Under the pieces are notes generated by a model. It saw only the letters and a list, made by a program, of their open reading frames with translations, made no database searches and was not told where the DNA came from. Made by a program: the position numbers and the translations under genes. Source: GCA-003244245 sp036279835 (lineage in GTDB: Bacteria; Actinomycetota; Actinomycetes; Mycobacteriales; Pseudonocardiaceae). From it: a stretch of 12,968 nt of DNA. The stretch lies in the NCBI GenBank assembly GCA_036279835.1, contig DASUII010000052.1:1-12968 (forward strand). Reading direction: 5' to 3'. Positions 1-6,634 of the stretch are shown here, piece by piece (within the stretch, counting starts at the first letter, position 1; the number at the start of each line of letters is the position of its first letter).

Positions 1-291
1 TGCGGCGTGAATGTTGCCGACGTCGTCCTGGCTGACCAGCGCCAGGGCACTGGCCTGCTCCACCCGAGCCGCCTGGAAAGCCGCCTCGCTCAAATCGGGC
101 GCCTCGATGACGCGCACCTTGGGCAGCGCCGCTATCCGGGGCCCATGGTTGCGCTGCACCGAGGGCAGGATCACGGTGACCTCGTCACCGATCCGGGTGA
201 CGAGTTCCTCGACGAGCTGATAGGCCAGCGCGTCGTCGCCGCAGACGACCAGATGCGGACGCATCCGGCTCTGCTCCCCCTCGACTCCCAT
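1..291 (-). CDS. TrkA-N (RCK) domain protein, N-terminal part only
   Basis: The 97 codons present run off the left edge of the window. Soon after the start the protein reads HLVVCGDDALAYQLVEEL, the first beta strand, Gly-rich turn and helix of a Rossmann-type TrkA-N/RCK fold. Later VRVIEAP and SALALVSQDDVGNIHAA fit the following strands, where NAD(H) or a nucleotide binds. RCK domains gate K+ channels and transporters. Actinobacteria have long proteins of this kind with two such domains and sometimes a pore segment, but that part is not visible here. Two starts are in frame: ATG at 291, which has little Shine-Dalgarno, and ATG at 264, with GGAG 9 nt upstream, so the true start may be 264. The gene lies 32 nt after the MFS stop on the same strand and is probably cotranscribed with it. 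The domain family is fairly certain; the substrate is inferred. Confidence 0.75.
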   Translation of the reverse strand, partial: MGVEGEQSRMRPHLVVCGDDALAYQLVEELVTRIGDEVTVILPSVQRNHGPRIAALPKVRVIEAPDLSEAAFQAARVEQASALALVSQDDVGNIHAA

Positions 292-323
292 AAACCAGCG
301 AGACTACTGCGCACAAGGCTCCG

Positions 324-1814
324 TCAGGTCCGGTGCACGTCGGCCTGCGCCACGCTGGCCCGGTCCGGTTCGGCCAACAGCGCCCGACGTCGCCGCAGCC
401 GGAGTTCCAGCACGGCCACGAGCAGCGCCAGACACACGAATCCCGTCCCAGTGAGCAGCGCCGCGGCGATAGCGGTGCGGTAGTGGCCGCTGTGCGAAAC
501 CACGCCGTAGAACACCGCCGCCAGCGTGGCCGTCCCGACCGCCGATCCGATCCGCTGCCCGGTCTGCAGAGCCCCCGCCGCAGCCCCGCCCATCCGGGAT
601 GGCACGCACTCCAGGGTCAGCGTGACGTTCGGCGAGATCACTGCGCCACCGCCGATACCTGCGATGAGCAAGGGCAACGCCGCTGCCCGGCCAGCCCACG
701 CTGCGGGTGTGACGTCGAGTACCAGGGCGGTCGCAGCCAACCCGACCACGACACCGGTGAGTCCCCCCACCGTCAACCAGCGGCCGTACCTGGTCACCAG
801 CCGGCCGGCCACCGCCGCCGACACTGCCGACCCGAGGGCGAACGACGTCACCGCAAGCCCGGACTGCAGCGGTGTGTAGCCCAGCCCGCGTTGGAAGTAC
901 AGCGCGAACACCAGCCAGATCCCGCTGAAGCCGACGAAATACACCAAACCCAGTGTGGCTCCCGCCGGGTAGCCGGGCGTGCTGGACAGCAGCCGGGTAT
1001 CCAGCAACGGCGCCCGATCGCGCCGCACCATCCGATGCTCCCAGGTGAGGAACAGCGCAACCAGCACCGGCGCCAGCCCGAACAGCCACCACAGCCGGCG
1101 CAGCCCACCGCTGTCCACTTCCACTAGTGGTAGCAGCAGACACAACACGCCGGCACCCAGCAGCAGCGCGCCGACGAAGTCGATCTGCGACGCCACCGGC
1201 TGGCCGCTGCGCTGCCGGGACGGCACCAGGCGCGATGCCGCGACCAGCGCGATCAGGCCGATCGGAACGTTGACATAGAAGACCCATCGCCAACCCTCAT
1301 GCCCCCCTGCGGCGCTGAGTATAAGACCGCCGAGCACCGGTCCGACCGCCGTGGACAACCCGACCGTGGCGCCGAAGATGCCGAACGCCCTGCCGCGCTC
1401 CGCGCCGTGGAACAACACCTGGATCAGTCCCGAGTTCTGCGGGGTGAGCATCCCCGCGGTGACCCCTTGCAGCAGCCGGGCGGCGACCAACCACTCCGCG
1501 CTGGGCGCCGCTCCACACAGCGCGCTGGTCAGGACGAACGCGGTCAGCGCGACAAGAAACATCCGTCGCCGGCCCAAGGCGTCACCCAGCCGGCCGCCCG
1601 CCACCAACACCAGCCCGAAGCTCAGCGCGTAGCCCGACACCACCCACTGCACCTGCGCCACCGAGGCGCCCAGGCTCTGCTGGATGGACGGCAGCGCGAC
1701 GTTGACAATGCTGACGTCCAGCAGGCCCATGAATCCCGCCAGCTGAGTCACCGCGAGAGCTCGCCAGCGACCCGGATACGGCTCACCGGCGGCGGGTTCC
1801 GAACCAGTACTCAT
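324..1814 (-). CDS. MFS drug/metabolite exporter, DHA2 (EmrB/QacA) type
   Basis: This 496-aa inner-membrane H+-coupled exporter has the length usual for the 14-helix DHA2 group. LLDVSIVNVALPSIQ (about residues 31-45) is the DHA2 helix-1 motif with its Asp. GGRLGDALGRRRMF (73-86) is MFS motif A in the helix 2-3 loop. ARLLQGVTAGMLTPQNSG follows, and GATVGLSTAVGPVLGGLI (about 148-165) is antiporter motif C. I chose ATG 1814 because AGGA lies 7 nt upstream. A GTG at 1853 would add 13 polar residues and has no clear ribosome site. An iron box (1866-1884) lies 51 nt upstream, so the gene may be repressed by an IdeR/DtxR protein under iron excess. This raises the possibility that the cargo is a siderophore, although no siderophore genes are in the window. 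Cargo cannot be read from sequence; the family assignment is firm. Confidence 0.92.
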   Translation of the reverse strand: MSTGSEPAAGEPYPGRWRALAVTQLAGFMGLLDVSIVNVALPSIQQSLGASVAQVQWVVSGYALSFGLVLVAGGRLGDALGRRRMFLVALTAFVLTSALCGAAPSAEWLVAARLLQGVTAGMLTPQNSGLIQVLFHGAERGRAFGIFGATVGLSTAVGPVLGGLILSAAGGHEGWRWVFYVNVPIGLIALVAASRLVPSRQRSGQPVASQIDFVGALLLGAGVLCLLLPLVEVDSGGLRRLWWLFGLAPVLVALFLTWEHRMVRRDRAPLLDTRLLSSTPGYPAGATLGLVYFVGFSGIWLVFALYFQRGLGYTPLQSGLAVTSFALGSAVSAAVAGRLVTRYGRWLTVGGLTGVVVGLAATALVLDVTPAAWAGRAAALPLLIAGIGGGAVISPNVTLTLECVPSRMGGAAAGALQTGQRIGSAVGTATLAAVFYGVVSHSGHYRTAIAAALLTGTGFVCLALLVAVLELRLRRRRALLAEPDRASVAQADVHRT

Positions 1815-1865
1815 CCCACCATCCTGGGCGACCGATCGGCGGCGTGAAAGCACAGCGGCTTCAAG

Positions 1866-1884
1866 TCAAGTTAGGCTAGCCTTA
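1866..1884. promoter_or_regulatory. IdeR/DtxR-type iron box
   Basis: The plus-strand 19-mer TCAAGTTAGGCTAGCCTTA matches the DtxR/IdeR consensus TTAGGTTAGGCTAACCTAA at 15 of 19 positions, with a perfect GGCTAGCC core (1874-1881). It lies in a conspicuously AT-richer patch between the divergent MFS gene (start 1814, minus) and a 35-codon ORF (start 1903, plus). TAGGCT (1872-1877, plus) and TAGCCT (1878-1873, minus) both resemble actinobacterial -10 hexamers, so a bound repressor could block either promoter. Iron-loaded IdeR or DtxR represses iron-uptake genes at such sites. The match is seen directly; the regulation is inferred. Confidence 0.72.
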
Positions 1885-1902
1885 TTTACGAGGAGGTTCT
1901 TG

Positions 1903-2010
1903 ATGAGGTGTACGCACGCTGGCCAGGCGGCGGTGCCCCCGTCGACCGAGCGGGCTCGAACGCTCGCTACCCGCAGTGGCACCGCCGCTGTGCTGGTGGC
2001 GGCACTGTGA
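1903..2010 (+). CDS. 35-aa small ORF behind an iron box, or the 5' remnant of a lost gene
   Basis: This is the only plus-strand ORF in the window with a convincing start. A perfect AGGAGG (1891-1896) sits 6 nt before the ATG, and an IdeR-type box ends 6 nt before that AGGAGG. The peptide is MRCTHAGQAAVPPSTERA followed by RTLATRSGTAAVLVAAL and a TGA stop. The first part is basic and polar and the last eleven residues are small and hydrophobic. The stretch STERARTLATRSGTAAVLVA recalls the N-terminus of actinobacterial DUF2470 (heme/iron utilisation, HugZ-like) proteins, where an (A)ERARTLA helix precedes a strand. On that reading this is the surviving start of an iron-regulated gene cut short by a frameshift or deletion. 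Neither other plus frame after 2010 continues the domain recognisably. A genuine small peptide or a leader is also possible. The strong translation signals are seen; everything on function is inference. Confidence 0.42.
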   Translation: MRCTHAGQAAVPPSTERARTLATRSGTAAVLVAAL

Positions 2011-2047
2011 AGTTGATGAGCAGACGCACGATCTCCGGTCCCGGAAT

Positions 2048-2069
2048 CGCTATTCGGTTCCGAATAGCG
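2048..2069. terminator. Perfect 10-bp inverted repeat between converging transcripts, probable bidirectional terminator
   Basis: CGCTATTCGG (2048-2057), TT, then CCGAATAGCG (2060-2069) form a perfect 22-bp palindrome. As RNA it folds to about 9 bp with a GUUC loop, and flanking CTCCG/CGGAG segments could extend the structure imperfectly. It lies between the plus-strand small ORF (ends 2010) and the minus-strand operon (ends 2101), where a shared terminator is expected. There is no U-tract, which is common for actinobacterial stem-loop terminators. The alternative is an operator for a dimeric repressor, which its symmetry also fits. Confidence 0.5.
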
Positions 2070-2100
2070 GTGCGGAGTCACAGGTGGTAAGCACTAACGA

Positions 2101-2763
2101 TCAGGATGGCACTGGCCCGTCGTCGGGCACCGGTCCTGCAGCGTCGAACTGCTCGGGCAGTAGCGGTGAGATCGCGAGGTCTTGAACCGGCGTGTCCGGA
2201 TAAGCTGCATGCACCGCTCGGACGCCTGGACGGGCCGCCACGGCCCGTAGCGCGTCGCCGTCGCCGTACACCAGCAACGCCAGCACGCACGCGCAGCCAC
2301 TGCGCAGCTGAGTGGCTTCAGCGGCGGCGACAGCGGCGGGTCGCCCACTCGGCGCTGCCCGGGACGCGGCGAGGCGGTCCTGCGCCGCCGAGCGCATCGC
2401 CTCGGTGAGTTCGGTCACCGGCCGCTGCCCCGGCAGGTCCCGGGTGATCAACGCGGTCTGCACTCGCGGCAGCGGGACGCGGAGTATCACCCGCGAAAGC
2501 CGCACACCCCGGACCAGCTCAGCCGCGGGCTCCGGGGTGAGGTAACCGTCCAGCTGCACCAGCGCCCACACCGGCCCAGAGTTCGCCGCGGGCAGCGACG
2601 CATCGGCCCTCCGCAGGTACTGCGCGACCGGTTCGCCGGCCTCGGGCCCGAGCCGCTGCACCCCGCTGTGCACCGGTTCAGCACGGTGCCCGGCCACCAC
2701 GACCGTCACGCCGAACACCACGAACAGCATCGCCAGCACCGCCCAGCGGGCCCGCGAAGGCAT
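2101..2763 (-). CDS. Conserved-type membrane-anchored protein of unknown function (220 aa)
   Basis: I do not recognise a named family. Residues about 7-24 (WAVLAMLFVVFGVTVVVAG) form one hydrophobic segment, an uncleaved anchor or signal peptide, because no clear signal-peptidase or lipobox site follows. The remaining 195 or so residues are predicted extracytoplasmic. They contain a stretch reading WALVQLDGYLTPEPAAELV (about 66-84), an Ala/Arg-rich helix, and SGCACVLALLVYGDGDALRA followed by RPGVRAVHAAYP, which looks like a beta-helix-beta unit with a Cys-X-Cys pair. The C-terminus is Pro/Asp-rich. I recall similar proteins next to rluD in Pseudonocardiales, but cannot confirm this. ATG 2763 starts 3 nt after the rluD stop, so it is probably translated from the same mRNA as lspA and rluD. 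A cell-envelope role would fit the anchor; that is inference. Confidence 0.8.
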   Translation of the reverse strand: MPSRARWAVLAMLFVVFGVTVVVAGHRAEPVHSGVQRLGPEAGEPVAQYLRRADASLPAANSGPVWALVQLDGYLTPEPAAELVRGVRLSRVILRVPLPRVQTALITRDLPGQRPVTELTEAMRSAAQDRLAASRAAPSGRPAAVAAAEATQLRSGCACVLALLVYGDGDALRAVAARPGVRAVHAAYPDTPVQDLAISPLLPEQFDAAGPVPDDGPVPS

Positions 2764-2766
2764 CGG

Positions 2767-3696
2767 CTACGCCTGCGCGGCCAGTACGTCCAGCGCGCCG
2801 CGCAGGTCGTCCGGGTCCGGGCTGGTGAACTCCACCCAGCGGTCGTCGGCTGGGTGCGGGAAGCCCAACTGCGCGGCGTGCAGCCATTGCCTGGCCAGCC
2901 CCAGCCGCTGTGCCAGCACGGGGTCTGCACCATAGGTGAGGTCCCCACAACAGGGATGCCGCAATGCGGCGAAGTGCACCCGGATCTGGTGGGTACGACC
3001 CGTTTCCAGGGTCACGTCACACAGCGACGCGGCCGGGAACGCCTCGATCACCTCGTAATGCGTCACCGACGGCTTGCCGCCGGCCACCACGGCGAAACGC
3101 CAGTCGTGCTTGGGGTGCCGGTCGATCGGGGCGTCAATGGTGCCTCGGGTGGGGTCCGGGTGGCCCTGCACCAGCGCCCGGTAATGCTTGGCGACGGTGC
3201 GATCCCGGAAGGCGCGCTTGAGCGCCGAGTACCCACGCTCCGACTTGGCGACGATCATCAGGCCGCTGGTTCCCACGTCCAGCCGGTGCACCACGCCCTG
3301 ACGCTCGGCCGCGCCCGAGGTGGCCACCTGGATTCCGGCCGCGGCGAGTCCACCGAGCACCGTAGGGCCGGTCCAGCCGGGGCTGGGATGCGCGGCGACT
3401 CCCACCGGTTTGTCCACCACGACCAGATCGGTGTCGTCATACAGCACCTGCAGATTGGCCACCAGCTCGACAGATGGCGCGGCAGGCCGTGGCGGATCCG
3501 GCAGGGTCACCTCTAGCCGGCTACCGGTGGACAGGCGGTCGGACTTGCCGACTGGGCTGCCGTCCACCAGCACCGCCCCGGTCTCGGTCAGATCGACCAC
3601 TGTGGTGCGGGACAGTCCCAGCAGCCGCGCCAACCCGGCGTCCACCCGCATTCCGTCGAGGCCTTCAGGCACCGGCAGCGTCCGCACGTCACTCAT
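2767..3696 (-). CDS. rluD: RluA/RluD-family pseudouridine synthase
   Basis: This 309-aa cytoplasmic enzyme isomerises uridine to pseudouridine in RNA, in RluD's case in 23S rRNA helix 69. An S4 RNA-binding domain (about 16-60, GMRVDAGLARLLGLSRTTV) precedes the synthase domain. The catalytic loop reads VVHRLDVGTSGLMIVAK, with the nucleophilic Asp at residue 140. The motifs LVVVDKPVGVAAHPSPG (about 91-107) and LETGRTHQIRVHFA also mark the family. I chose ATG 3696 because its A begins an ATGA overlap with the lspA stop, giving translational coupling, and because the protein begins at the usual place before S4. The reading frame is open upstream to 4044, but that extension lies inside lspA. RluA, RluC and RluD substrates cannot be separated from sequence alone, so the symbol is tentative while the enzyme class is firm. 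Confidence 0.93.
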   Translation of the reverse strand: MSDVRTLPVPEGLDGMRVDAGLARLLGLSRTTVVDLTETGAVLVDGSPVGKSDRLSTGSRLEVTLPDPPRPAAPSVELVANLQVLYDDTDLVVVDKPVGVAAHPSPGWTGPTVLGGLAAAGIQVATSGAAERQGVVHRLDVGTSGLMIVAKSERGYSALKRAFRDRTVAKHYRALVQGHPDPTRGTIDAPIDRHPKHDWRFAVVAGGKPSVTHYEVIEAFPAASLCDVTLETGRTHQIRVHFAALRHPCCGDLTYGADPVLAQRLGLARQWLHAAQLGFPHPADDRWVEFTSPDPDDLRGALDVLAAQA

Positions 3697-4295
3697 TCTG
3701 TCGCTCTTTCTGGAACTCTCTTTGCGGGTCTTCGAGGGCCGCGGGTGCCGTCGAAGTCCCGGCCGGTGGCGGCGAGCGCGACCAGCACCACACCGCCGCA
3801 CACGATCGCGGAGTCTGCCAGGTTGAACACCGGCCACACGCTGCCATCCGGTGCTAGCAGCGACAGGAAGTCCACGACGTGCCCGCGCAGCGGGCCAGGG
3901 GCACGCAGCAGCCGATCCACCAGATTGCCCAGCGCACCCCCCAGCACCAGCCCAAGCCCGAAGGCCCAAGGCGCGCTGCGCAGCCGGGGCGCCAGCCGGA
4001 CGATCACTACCACCACGCCCAACGCGATCAGCGACAGCAGCCAAGTCAAACCGGTCGCCATCGAGAACGCCGCACCCGAGTTGCGATAGACCACGAGGTA
4101 CAGCGCGCCGCCTAGCAGCTTCATCGGCGGATGGCCCTCCAGGTCCGCCACCGCGACGACCTTGCTCAGCACGTCCAGCAGCAGCGTCACGGCAGCGGCA
4201 ACGACAAGCAAGCCGGTCCGGCGGGGTCCCACCGGGGCCTCGCGGATGCCCTCGGCACCGGCGGCCGCTCCCTCGGCATGCTGCGATGGGTTCAT
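3693..4295 (-). CDS. lspA: Signal peptidase II (prolipoprotein signal peptidase)
   Basis: This 200-aa polytopic membrane aspartyl protease cuts the signal peptide from diacylglyceryl-modified prolipoproteins just before the lipid-bearing Cys. The catalytic pair is visible: GNLVDR (Asp127) and FNLADS (Asp161). The spacing is a few residues longer than in E. coli because of an RAPGPLRG insertion before HVVDFLSL. YRNSGAAFS (about 70-78) is the other family signature. Hydrophobic stretches fall at about 28-44, 63-70, 84-100, 111-122 and 164-177. The N-terminal 25 residues and the basic C-terminal tail (GPRRPAKRVPER) are cytosolic-type extensions common in actinobacteria. The start ATG 4295 has only a weak ribosome site, and a GTCAC-CATT-GTGAC inverted repeat (4296-4309) abuts it. 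The stop overlaps the next gene by 4 nt. Confidence 0.96.
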   Translation of the reverse strand: MNPSQHAEGAAAGAEGIREAPVGPRRTGLLVVAAAVTLLLDVLSKVVAVADLEGHPPMKLLGGALYLVVYRNSGAAFSMATGLTWLLSLIALGVVVVIVRLAPRLRSAPWAFGLGLVLGGALGNLVDRLLRAPGPLRGHVVDFLSLLAPDGSVWPVFNLADSAIVCGGVVLVALAATGRDFDGTRGPRRPAKRVPERATE

Positions 4296-4328
4296 GTCAC
4301 CATTGTGACCACCTCACCGGCCCGGCTC

Positions 4329-5807
4329 TCAGGCGCCGGTCTCCCCGCGCCACTGGGCCAGTCGGCCGGCCCGGTGCACCGCCCGGATCCGCTGCTCAGC
4401 CCGGTCCCGGTTGCCGGCCGTCGTGACGATCAACAACTGGTCGCCCTCCTGCAGCCGGGTGGTCGACTGTGGTGTGAACCCGTTCCCCTCGCGCACCACC
4501 AGGCTGACCACCGCCCCGGTGGGCAGCCTCAGCTCGGAGAGGTAGACACCGTGCAGCCGCGACGGCCGGGGTACCCGGATCTGGAGCAGCTCAGCGTCCA
4601 TCTCGTCCAGTGCAGCAGAGTCGACCTCCATCTCCCTGCCCTGCTCCGGCCGGGACAGTCCCAGCCATCGCACCACCAGGGGCAGCGTGACGCCCTGGAC
4701 CACGGTGAGCAGCACGACCAGCACGAACACCACGTCCACCAGCCGTTGGGCCCCCGGGAAGCCTCTGGTGAGCGCGATCAGGGCCAGCACGATGGGTACT
4801 GCGCCACGCAGCCCTGACCACGACAGAAAGGCCTGCTCTCGCCAGGCCACCCGCAACGGTGTCAAGGCCAGCGCCACCGACAGCGGGCGGGCCAGCACGA
4901 CCAGCACCGCCCCGGCGATCAGCGCGGGGATCAGCGCGCCGGGCAATCGGGCCGGCGAGGCGTACAGACCCAGCAGCACGAACAGGGCGATCTGGGCGAG
5001 CCAGCCCAAACCCTCGGCGAAGGACAGGGTGTCCCCGCGGTGTGGCAGGTGCGCGTTGCCGAGCACCAGCCCTGCCAGGTAGGTCGCCAGGAAGCCCGAG
5101 GCGTGCAGACCCTGCCCGGCGGCGAAGGCGAGCACGCAGACCGCGATGGTCGCCAGCGGATAGAGGCCGGTCGAGGGCAGCGCCGCCCGGCGCAGCGCCC
5201 ACGATCCGGCGAAGCCCAGCGCCACCCCCACCACCGCGCCGGCGAGCAACTCGTAGCCGACCAGCAAGGGCGTCCACCACCTCACCGGGTCACCCGCCGC
5301 GAGGAGCACCACCGCGATGTAGACCGGCGCGTCGTTGATGCCCGACTCCAGCTCGAGCGCGCCCGCCAGCTGAGGCGGCACCTTCAGCGCCCGTAACACG
5401 CTGAAGACCGCGGCGGCGTCGGTCGACGACAGCACCGCACCCCACAACAGCGCCGTGCGCCAGTCCAGGCTCAGCAGCAGGTGCAGCGCCCAGCCGGTGA
5501 TGGCGATGTTCGCCGCGACCGCCGCGGTGGACAGCGCAATCCCCCAGCTCAGCACGGGGCGGATCACCGAGAACCGGGTGGTGAGACCACCCTCGGCCAG
5601 GATCAGTACCAGCCCGGCAATGCCCAGGGCCGCAGTGAGCGGCGTATCGGAGAACCGGATGCCCAGGCCGGACTCCCCGATCAACAGCCCAATGGCCAGA
5701 TAGACCAATAGCGATGGCAGCCCGATTCGGGTGGAGAAGCGCACAGCGAGTACGGCCAGCAGCAATACCGCCGCCCCCGCCCCGAGCGCGAATTCCACGC
5801 CGTTCAC
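4329..5807 (-). CDS. CPA1-family cation/H+ antiporter with RCK_C domain (NhaP2/CvrA type)
   Basis: This 492-aa protein exchanges K+ and/or Na+ for protons across the cytoplasmic membrane. Residues 1 to about 390 are a chain of hydrophobic helices. SSTDAAAVFSVLR (127-139) and LELESGINDAPVY (151-163) are the CPA1 ion-site helices, and Asn158-Asp159 is the pair typical of electroneutral exchangers. After a charged linker, about 410-490 is an RCK_C/TrkA-C regulatory domain (RLHGVYLSELRLPTGAVV, then LQEGDQLLIVTT), which fits NhaP2-type K+/H+ antiporters of usual length. The start is GTG 5807, with GGAGGA (5823-5818) 10 nt upstream. It follows the methyltransferase by 27 nt. Ion preference cannot be read from sequence. 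The gene contributes to K+ and pH balance, and another RCK-type gene lies at the left edge of the window. Confidence 0.92.
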   Translation of the reverse strand: MNGVEFALGAGAAVLLLAVLAVRFSTRIGLPSLLVYLAIGLLIGESGLGIRFSDTPLTAALGIAGLVLILAEGGLTTRFSVIRPVLSWGIALSTAAVAANIAITGWALHLLLSLDWRTALLWGAVLSSTDAAAVFSVLRALKVPPQLAGALELESGINDAPVYIAVVLLAAGDPVRWWTPLLVGYELLAGAVVGVALGFAGSWALRRAALPSTGLYPLATIAVCVLAFAAGQGLHASGFLATYLAGLVLGNAHLPHRGDTLSFAEGLGWLAQIALFVLLGLYASPARLPGALIPALIAGAVLVVLARPLSVALALTPLRVAWREQAFLSWSGLRGAVPIVLALIALTRGFPGAQRLVDVVFVLVVLLTVVQGVTLPLVVRWLGLSRPEQGREMEVDSAALDEMDAELLQIRVPRPSRLHGVYLSELRLPTGAVVSLVVREGNGFTPQSTTRLQEGDQLLIVTTAGNRDRAEQRIRAVHRAGRLAQWRGETGA

Positions 5808-5834
5808 GCCCGGATTGTCCTCCAGCCTGGCGGG

Positions 5835-6632
5835 TCAGCTGGACCAGAAGATCGTGACCAGATCGCGGTGGCGCGGGCCCAGCCTCGCCACCGCTTCTGC
5901 GACCTCGTCCCGGCGCTCGTCGGGCAGGCACAGCCTGCGCATCGAGAAGTCAAGCTCCGCCTCCGGACTGCGCGGCTGGGCGGGTCGGGTCCAGCGCTGG
6001 ACCTCCGGGCGTATCCCTACTTCGGCGATCACGGCCAGTACGTCGTCCGCGGTCGCCGGGGGTGGCCTGCGCAACCCGTGAAATTGTGCCCACAACGGAT
6101 CCAGCCAGGCTCCCGGGTGCACGGCATGCAGCTCGACGACGACCCCGCGGTGAGCGGCGACACCCAGCGCGGCGACGAACGGCCCCAACTCAAGGGTGTT
6201 GTAGCCCACATGGTGGCTGACCACGACGTCGGCGACGCCCGCCTGCGCCGCCACCTGCGGCCACGGGCCATGAACGCTGCGGTGCGCCAGCCCGCGCTGC
6301 TCGCAGGCCTGCTCGAATGCCCGCAGCATGTCCTCCGCGGGATCCACCCCGGTCAGGTGCGACACCTTGGGCACCAGGGCGAGCCCGGCGGCACCCGCAC
6401 CGCAGCCGACGTCGAGCACGGTCCCACCGTCGGGTCCCAGCAACTGCAGCGCGGCGCGGCGCGATGGGGTGTCCTCCGGCGTAGCCGCCGGTAGGAAGCG
6501 GGCCGGATCGTGCCGACTCGGGTCAGTCGGCGCGGCGGCCCGGATCTCAGCGGGGATGCCCCGGTTCTGCAGCAGTTCGCGCCAGCGAGTGGCAGCTGCG
6601 CTGCTCGTGAGTGGTTTCGGGTGCTGGAACAC
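5835..6632 (-). CDS. Class I SAM-dependent methyltransferase, substrate unknown
   Basis: This 265-aa soluble protein carries the Rossmann SAM site TVLDVGCGAGAAGLAL (71-86, motif I) and LTGVDPAEDML (93-103, motif II, with the acidic residue for the ribose). VADVVVSHHVGYN (about 133-145) is in the motif IV position. The N-terminal 60 residues are helical and Arg/Pro-rich, with FLPAATPEDTPSRRAA before the core. The C-terminal third (RWTRPAQPRSPEAELDFSMRRL) is not one I can match to a defined substrate group. The frame opens with GTG 6632 only 2 nt after the ileS stop, so translation is probably coupled to ileS. A lipid, small-molecule or tRNA substrate are all possible, and its place behind ileS is not evidence for tRNA. 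Confidence 0.88.
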   Translation of the reverse strand: MFQHPKPLTSSAAATRWRELLQNRGIPAEIRAAAPTDPSRHDPARFLPAATPEDTPSRRAALQLLGPDGGTVLDVGCGAGAAGLALVPKVSHLTGVDPAEDMLRAFEQACEQRGLAHRSVHGPWPQVAAQAGVADVVVSHHVGYNTLELGPFVAALGVAAHRGVVVELHAVHPGAWLDPLWAQFHGLRRPPPATADDVLAVIAEVGIRPEVQRWTRPAQPRSPEAELDFSMRRLCLPDERRDEVAEAVARLGPRHRDLVTIFWSS

Positions 6633-6634
6633 TG

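Noticed and set aside
304..1293. Minus-strand 329-codon frame overlapping the MFS gene
   Set aside because: Its translation is low-complexity Arg/Gly/Ala; the MFS frame over the same bases has all the family motifs.
1815..1853. 13-residue extension of the MFS protein from GTG 1853
   Set aside because: There is no Shine-Dalgarno before it, whereas ATG 1814 has AGGA at 7 nt.
1866..2081. Minus-strand 71-codon frame across the iron box and the palindrome
   Set aside because: The GTG start lacks a ribosome site, the frame runs through both regulatory elements, and the translation matches nothing I know. The plus-strand 35-codon ORF has far better signals.
3697..4044. Upstream extension of the rluD reading frame
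   Set aside because: It lies inside lspA in another frame. The S4 domain begins soon after ATG 3696, and the ATGA overlap with lspA is the usual coupling.
4296..4309. GTCAC-CATT-GTGAC inverted repeat before lspA
   Set aside because: The 5-bp arms are common by chance and overlap the ribosome-site region. Nothing else suggests an operator.
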